A DNA stretch of 64,000 nucleotides from Ignavibacteriota bacterium (GTDB taxonomy: Bacteria > Bacteroidota > Ignavibacteria > Ignavibacteriales > Ignavibacteriaceae). The position numbers were made by a program, and so were the translations under genes. Location of the stretch: positions 3,292,001 through 3,356,000 of the forward strand of contig CP053447.1 of NCBI GenBank assembly GCA_013285425.1. Direction: 5' to 3'. Positions within the stretch are counted from its first letter, which is position 1. Each line of letters starts with the position of its first letter. The notes beneath the pieces are model-generated. The model saw only the letters and a program-made list of their open reading frames with translations, searched no databases and was not told the DNA's origin. This document shows positions 59,108-64,000 of this stretch, one piece after another.

Positions 59108-61018
59108 ATGGCAGATACAACTAAAACAAAATTTGAATTTAAAGCCGAAACAAAAAAATTACTTGACATTCTTGTGCACTCACTTTATACGAGCAAAGAT
59201 ATTTTTTTACGAGAGTTAATATCAAATGCTTCGGATGCATTGGATAAAATCCGGTTTGAATCAAATAAAGGAGCCGAAATTACTGATAAGGATCTTCCTT
59301 TAGAAATAAAAATAGCTTTTGATGATAAAAAAAATCTTGTTACTGTTACCGATACTGGAATTGGAATGACCCGCGATGAGTTAATTGCAAATATCGGAAC
59401 AATTGCAAAATCAGGCTCAGAGGAATTTTTAAAACAGCTTTCTGAAAATAAAGAAGCTGTCAATAATATTATCGGAAGATTTGGAATCGGCTTCTATTCT
59501 GTTTTTATGGCAGCTAAAGAAGTTGTGTTAAAGACAAAATCTTACAAAAAAGATGAACCCGCAGTTGAATGGAGATCAGATGGTCTTGGTGATTATGAGA
59601 TTTCAGAATTAAATGAAGAAATAAAACGCGGAACCACAATTGAAATTTATTTAAAAGACGAGGCAAAGGAATTTGCTGAAAGACATCGCCTTGAATCAGT
59701 AATTAAAAAACATTCAAACTTTATTTCATTTCCGATCTATCTGGAGAATGAGAAGATTAATACAATCGCAGCCCTTTGGCGAGAACCGAAGTCATCGATA
59801 AAAAAAGAGCAATATGATGAGTTTTACAAGTTCCTTACTTATGATAGCGAAGAACCGCTTGAAATAATTCATACATCAGTTGATGCACCAATACAGTTTA
59901 ATGCATTACTTTTTATTCCAAAGAAAAGTTACGAATTCTGGAGATGGAATCGTGATGACTACGGATTGGATTTGTATGTTAGAAGAGTTCTGATTCAACA
60001 TCAAAACAAAGATCTGCTTCCGGAATATCTGAGCTTTGTTAAAGGTGTTGTTGATTCTGAAGATCTGCCGCTGAATATCTCAAGAGAAACTTTGCAGGAA
60101 AATATAATTTTTTCAAAAATTTCACAGAGTATAACAAGCAATGTTCTTTCACATTTAACAAAGACTGCAAAGGATTCTCCTGAACGATATGCGGATTTCT
60201 GGAAAGAACACGGAAAGATTTTTAAGCTTGGATATATGGACTTTACAAACATGGAAAAATATCAGGCGTTGTTAAGATTCAACTCATCCGAGAGCAAAGA
60301 TGAAAAAGAACTTGTTTCTCTGGAAGAATATGTTGGAAGGATGAAAAAGGATCAGAAAGAAATTTATTACGCGCTTGGTGCCGGTAGAGAAGCAATTGAT
60401 ATGAATCCGCATCTTGAGATATTTAAATCGAAGGGTTTGGAAGTTCTTTATTTATACGATCCGGTTGATGAATTTGTGATGACCTCAATTCGTAAGCATA
60501 AAGATTTTGATTTTAAATCTGTTGATGCTGCAAGTTTAAAAGATATTGAAAAACTTGAAGATGTTGTTAAGGAAGAAAAACCAAAGGAAAAATTGAGCAA
60601 GGAAGACGATAAGGCTTTCGGCAGATTGATGTTAAAGATGAAGGAAATTCTTGGTGATAGAGTTACCGAAGTCCACGAGTCCAAAAGATTGAAAGGAAGT
60701 CCGGCTACTTTAATAAATCCCGATGATACAATGTCATCAACAATGCAGAAAATATTGAAGATGTCTAATCAGGGAATAGCAATGCCGGCACAAAAAAGAT
60801 TGATGGAAATAAATAAAGACCATAAGCTGATTAGAAATTTAGTAAGCGTTTTTAAGAAAAATGAAAATGATTCATTTATTGCGGATACAACCGAACAGCT
60901 TTATGACTCGGCATTATTGCTTGAAGGAAGTTTGGATGATCCGCATAAACTTGTAAACAGATTGAATAAGATGCTTGAAGAATCAAGCAGCTGGTATGTA
61001 AAGGTAAAGGATAATTAA
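59108..61018 (+). CDS. htpG: Molecular chaperone HtpG (Hsp90)
   Basis: A 636-residue bacterial Hsp90. The GHKL ATP-binding N-domain shows FLRELISNASDALDKIR (about residues 36-52), DTGIGMTRDEL (about 80-90) and the lid/gamma-phosphate loop GRFGIGFYSVFMAA near 123-136. The middle domain contains the catalytic-loop Arg in NISRETLQ. The C-terminal dimerisation domain is present. AAGGAG precedes the ATG. It is cotranscribed with the CbpA-type gene upstream and followed 113 nt later by clpB. Confidence 0.98.
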   Translation: MADTTKTKFEFKAETKKLLDILVHSLYTSKDIFLRELISNASDALDKIRFESNKGAEITDKDLPLEIKIAFDDKKNLVTVTDTGIGMTRDELIANIGTIAKSGSEEFLKQLSENKEAVNNIIGRFGIGFYSVFMAAKEVVLKTKSYKKDEPAVEWRSDGLGDYEISELNEEIKRGTTIEIYLKDEAKEFAERHRLESVIKKHSNFISFPIYLENEKINTIAALWREPKSSIKKEQYDEFYKFLTYDSEEPLEIIHTSVDAPIQFNALLFIPKKSYEFWRWNRDDYGLDLYVRRVLIQHQNKDLLPEYLSFVKGVVDSEDLPLNISRETLQENIIFSKISQSITSNVLSHLTKTAKDSPERYADFWKEHGKIFKLGYMDFTNMEKYQALLRFNSSESKDEKELVSLEEYVGRMKKDQKEIYYALGAGREAIDMNPHLEIFKSKGLEVLYLYDPVDEFVMTSIRKHKDFDFKSVDAASLKDIEKLEDVVKEEKPKEKLSKEDDKAFGRLMLKMKEILGDRVTEVHESKRLKGSPATLINPDDTMSSTMQKILKMSNQGIAMPAQKRLMEINKDHKLIRNLVSVFKKNENDSFIADTTEQLYDSALLLEGSLDDPHKLVNRLNKMLEESSSWYVKVKDN

Positions 61019-61131
61019 GAACGGTTTGTCATTTCCGGATTGAACGGAAACATCAAATTGTTTTGATAATATGATGATAACAAAGACGTTGATTGTAATG
61101 TAAAAGAGTAAGAAAGGGAAAATAAAAAAGT

Positions 61132-63747
61132 ATGTCATTTAATTTTAATAGACTAACAGTAAAAGCACAGGAGGTTGTGCAAAGTGCAATTGAGATTGCA
61201 CAAAACTATACAAACCAGATCGTTGAACCTGAGCATATTCTTGCAGCAATTGTTCAGGAAAGCGGAAATGTTGCTGAAACAATTATCAAAAAAACCGGCG
61301 GAAATTTTAATGCTGTAAAATTAAAAGTTGTTCAACTCCTTGAAACTCTGCCAAAAGTTAGCGGAACAGGTTTGGGAAATCAGCAAATGTCTCAATCGCT
61401 TGCAAAGCTTTTTGATGATGCTGCTGAGGAAGCAAAAAATCTTAAAGATGATTATGTATCAACCGAACATATCCTGCTTTCTTTATCAAACGATAAAGGG
61501 AAAGCAGGGCAGTTATTAAGAGATAATGGAATAACCTATAAGGATATTCTTTCTGCACTGAAGGATATTCGCGGAAATCAACGCGTTACATCTCAAAATC
61601 CTGAGGATACATATCAATCTCTTGAAAAGTATGGAAAGGATTTGAATGAGCTTGCTAAACAAGGTAAACTTGATCCGGTTATCGGAAGAGATGATGAGAT
61701 CCGAAGAGTGCTGCAGGTGCTTTCAAGAAGAACAAAAAATAATCCTGTTTTAATTGGTGAACCCGGGGTAGGGAAGACCGCAATCGCAGAAGGAATCGCA
61801 CATAGAATTATTGCCGGAGATGTTCCGGAAAATTTAAAAACAAAAAGAATTGTTGCGCTCGATATGGGTGCGTTAATTGCCGGAACACAATTCCGCGGAC
61901 AATTTGAAGAAAGACTGAAAGCAGTAATTAAAGAGGTTCAGGAATCCAACGGAGAAATTATTCTGTTTATTGATGAACTTCATACGCTTGTAGGAGCTGG
62001 TGCAACACAAGGTGCAATGGATGCAGCAAATATCCTGAAACCAGCATTGGCTCGGGGTGAATTGCATGCAATAGGCGCTACAACTCTTGATGAATATAAA
62101 AAGCATATCGAAAAGGACGCTGCTCTCGAAAGAAGATTTCAACCGGTTCTCATCGAAGAGCCATCTGAAGAAGATACGATTTCCATTCTTCGCGGACTTA
62201 AAGAAAAATACGAAGTTCATCATGGTGTTCGCATAACAGATGGAGCTATCGTGGCAGCGACCCAGCTTTCGGAAAGATATATAACCGACAGATTTCTTCC
62301 TGATAAAGCAATTGATCTGATTGATGAAGCCGCATCAAAACTAAGAATAGAAATCGATTCTATGCCCGAAGAGCTTGATATACTTGAAAGAAAAGTTAAA
62401 CAGCTTGAAATTGAACGAGAGGCATTAAAAAGGGAAAAAGATGATGCTTCTGCTAAAAGACTTGATGAACTTGAGAAAGAATTGAGCGGTCTTAACGAAG
62501 AGCGAACCGAACTAAGATTACATTGGGATCTTGAGAAAGAAAATATTCAAAAGATTCGCTCAATGAAAAGTGAAATTGAAAATCTTAAACTTGAAGCAGA
62601 GCGTTATGAACGCGAAGGTAATCTTGGCAAAGTTGCTGAAATCCGTTATGGAAGGATTGCAGATCTTGAAAATAAATTGAAAGATGAAACTAAAAAACTT
62701 GCTGATGCTCAAAAAGATAAAAAAATGTTAAAAGAAGAAGTTGATGCTGAGGATATTGCAGAAGTTGTTGCTAAGTGGACAGGAATTCCTGTAAGCAAAA
62801 TGCTTGAAAGCGAAAGAAGTAAACTTTTACGGCTTGAAGACGAACTTCATCATCGTGTTGTTGGACAGGATGAGGCAGTTGCAGCAGTTTCAAATGCCAT
62901 TCGCCGTTCACGCTCAGGATTGCAGGATGCACATCGTCCGATTGGTTCGTTTATATTTCTCGGCACTACCGGTGTTGGTAAAACTGAGCTTGCACGAGCA
63001 TTAGCCGAAGTATTGTTTGATGATGAACACGCAATGATACGAATTGATATGAGTGAGTATATGGAAAAGTTTTCAGTATCACGACTAATTGGTGCACCTC
63101 CGGGTTATGTTGGATATGAAGAAGGCGGACAGTTAACGGAAGCAGTACGAAGAAGACCTTACTCGGTTGTGCTGCTTGATGAGATTGAAAAAGCACACGC
63201 CGATGTTTTTAATGTGTTGTTACAAGTTTTGGATGATGGAAGATTAACAGATAACCAGGGAAGGACTGTTAATTTTAAAAATACAATTATTATTATGACT
63301 TCAAATCTTGGATCGCATATCATTCAGGATAAACTTGAATCATACAATGAAGAAAATGCTGATGAGATTTTAGGACAATTGCGTGAACAGATGCATGATT
63401 TATTAAGAAGAACAATTCGGCCCGAGTTCTTAAACAGAATTGATGAGATAGTTCTTTTTAAGCCGCTGCTTAAATCTGAAATAAGAAAAATTGTGGATAT
63501 ACAGCTTGAACGGGTTCAGAAAATGCTGAAAGAAAAAGAAATGATGCTTGAAGTTTCAGATAATGCAAAAGATTGGTTAGCCCAACTTGGTTATGATGTT
63601 ACCTTTGGTGCTCGTCCGTTAAAAAGAGTTATTCAAAAATATCTTATCAATCCTCTTTCACAGGAACTGCTTGCCGGTAATTTTGTTGATGGTGATACAA
63701 TTAAAGTTGATGTTGCTGAAAGAGTGGGGCTGGTGTTTAGTAAATAG
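61132..63747 (+). CDS. clpB: ATP-dependent disaggregase ClpB
   Basis: An 871-residue AAA+ chaperone that, with DnaK, pulls proteins out of aggregates. The Clp-N domain lies at about 1-145. AAA-1 has Walker A GEPGVGKT at 209-216 and Walker B LFIDELH. The coiled-coil middle domain, diagnostic of ClpB rather than ClpC or ClpA, is at about 410-530. AAA-2 has GTTGVGKT at 611-618 and LLDEIEKA. The C-terminal D2-small domain is present. AAAGGGA lies about 14 nt before the ATG. It closes the hsp20-cbpA-htpG-clpB heat-shock cluster. Confidence 0.98.
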   Translation: MSFNFNRLTVKAQEVVQSAIEIAQNYTNQIVEPEHILAAIVQESGNVAETIIKKTGGNFNAVKLKVVQLLETLPKVSGTGLGNQQMSQSLAKLFDDAAEEAKNLKDDYVSTEHILLSLSNDKGKAGQLLRDNGITYKDILSALKDIRGNQRVTSQNPEDTYQSLEKYGKDLNELAKQGKLDPVIGRDDEIRRVLQVLSRRTKNNPVLIGEPGVGKTAIAEGIAHRIIAGDVPENLKTKRIVALDMGALIAGTQFRGQFEERLKAVIKEVQESNGEIILFIDELHTLVGAGATQGAMDAANILKPALARGELHAIGATTLDEYKKHIEKDAALERRFQPVLIEEPSEEDTISILRGLKEKYEVHHGVRITDGAIVAATQLSERYITDRFLPDKAIDLIDEAASKLRIEIDSMPEELDILERKVKQLEIEREALKREKDDASAKRLDELEKELSGLNEERTELRLHWDLEKENIQKIRSMKSEIENLKLEAERYEREGNLGKVAEIRYGRIADLENKLKDETKKLADAQKDKKMLKEEVDAEDIAEVVAKWTGIPVSKMLESERSKLLRLEDELHHRVVGQDEAVAAVSNAIRRSRSGLQDAHRPIGSFIFLGTTGVGKTELARALAEVLFDDEHAMIRIDMSEYMEKFSVSRLIGAPPGYVGYEEGGQLTEAVRRRPYSVVLLDEIEKAHADVFNVLLQVLDDGRLTDNQGRTVNFKNTIIIMTSNLGSHIIQDKLESYNEENADEILGQLREQMHDLLRRTIRPEFLNRIDEIVLFKPLLKSEIRKIVDIQLERVQKMLKEKEMMLEVSDNAKDWLAQLGYDVTFGARPLKRVIQKYLINPLSQELLAGNFVDGDTIKVDVAERVGLVFSK

Positions 63748-64000
63748 CCGTTACACCGAACCTTTCGAAGTGTGAAACTAAATTTCTATTTCTTTGTTTT
63801 CTATGAGAAGAAGAGGGAAGTAAAGGCTGAGCAAAGAAAACCAACGAATCGGTTCTTGCAGAAGTTTGCTCTGTGTTTGTTACCCACCACTAAAGTCGCG
63901 GGTTGATAACTAATTCTTTCCGTTGTTTTCTATTAGAAGAATAGTGAAGCTTTTAGAAAAATTTTTGATTTAAGCTGTCTGTATATTGTTGCTACTTTAA
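63748..64000. repeat. Non-coding tail with an imperfect direct repeat and a hairpin
   Basis: No gene seen. A 27-nt direct repeat (63794-63820 and 63923-63949, core TTGTTTTCTAT-AGAAGAA) differs at three positions, all G in the first copy and T in the second. Between them, CCCACCACT (63883-63891) and AGTCGCGGG (63894-63902) form an imperfect hairpin. It may be a remnant of a dispersed element. Confidence 0.45.

Overview
The window looks like a chromosomal segment from a member of the Bacteroidota/Chlorobiota assemblage, most probably the Ignavibacteria. The grounds are: AT-rich DNA; two large secreted proteins ending in a type IX secretion (T9SS) type A sorting domain with the NYPNPFNPVTTI motif that is very common in Ignavibacteria; a type II-C CRISPR repeat and tracrRNA of the kind known from Bacteroidota; and many starts with weak Shine-Dalgarno sequences. 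The lineage is inferred from gene content; no rRNA or tRNA gene was seen.

Layout. 1-2513 is the C-terminal two thirds of cobalamin-dependent methionine synthase (metH), cut by the left edge. 2.9-4.1 kb holds an RRM RNA-binding protein and a NifX-like/DUF134 pair with a perfect 20-bp palindrome upstream. 4.4-11.1 kb (minus) has a T9SS-exported CotH/lamin-tail protein and a SpoIID-like, GT4, DUF4922 operon. 11.4-18.6 kb has arginase, a membrane protein, an ECF sigma factor with a repeat-bearing membrane anti-sigma-like partner, and a T9SS-exported subtilase. 18.8-27.8 kb is housekeeping: a POT transporter, dCMP deaminase, a flavoprotein overlapped by a small zinc-ribbon gene, CorA, GNAT, MFS and UbiA proteins.

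28.1-36.85 kb is a complete type II-C CRISPR-Cas locus: tracrRNA (minus strand), cas9, cas1, cas2, a leader, and an array of 34 repeats and 33 spacers plus one decayed repeat still in register. cas9 carries a one-base frameshift in a C5 run, exactly between the catalytic His and Asn of the HNH nuclease domain. Antirepeat pairing shows that crRNAs must be read from the minus strand, towards cas2, whereas the decayed repeats place the old end of the array away from cas2.

36.9-48.8 kb carries a serine hydrolase, a LOG-family protein, a methyltransferase and glycosyltransferase pair, a large DUF2723 membrane protein, a pirin and a catalase. 49-57.2 kb (minus) is mnmE-mnmG-rsmG-PAP2-mfd, with two parS-like ParB sites between mnmE and mnmG, as expected near a replication origin. 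57.5-63.7 kb (plus) is a protein-quality-control cluster: hsp20, a CbpA-type dnaJ, htpG and clpB.

The most noteworthy items are the frameshifted cas9 in an otherwise intact locus, the opposed polarities of spacer age and crRNA transcription, the paired parS sites, the A-B-A-B 117-bp repeat in the anti-sigma-like gene, and the overlapping basic zinc-ribbon microprotein.
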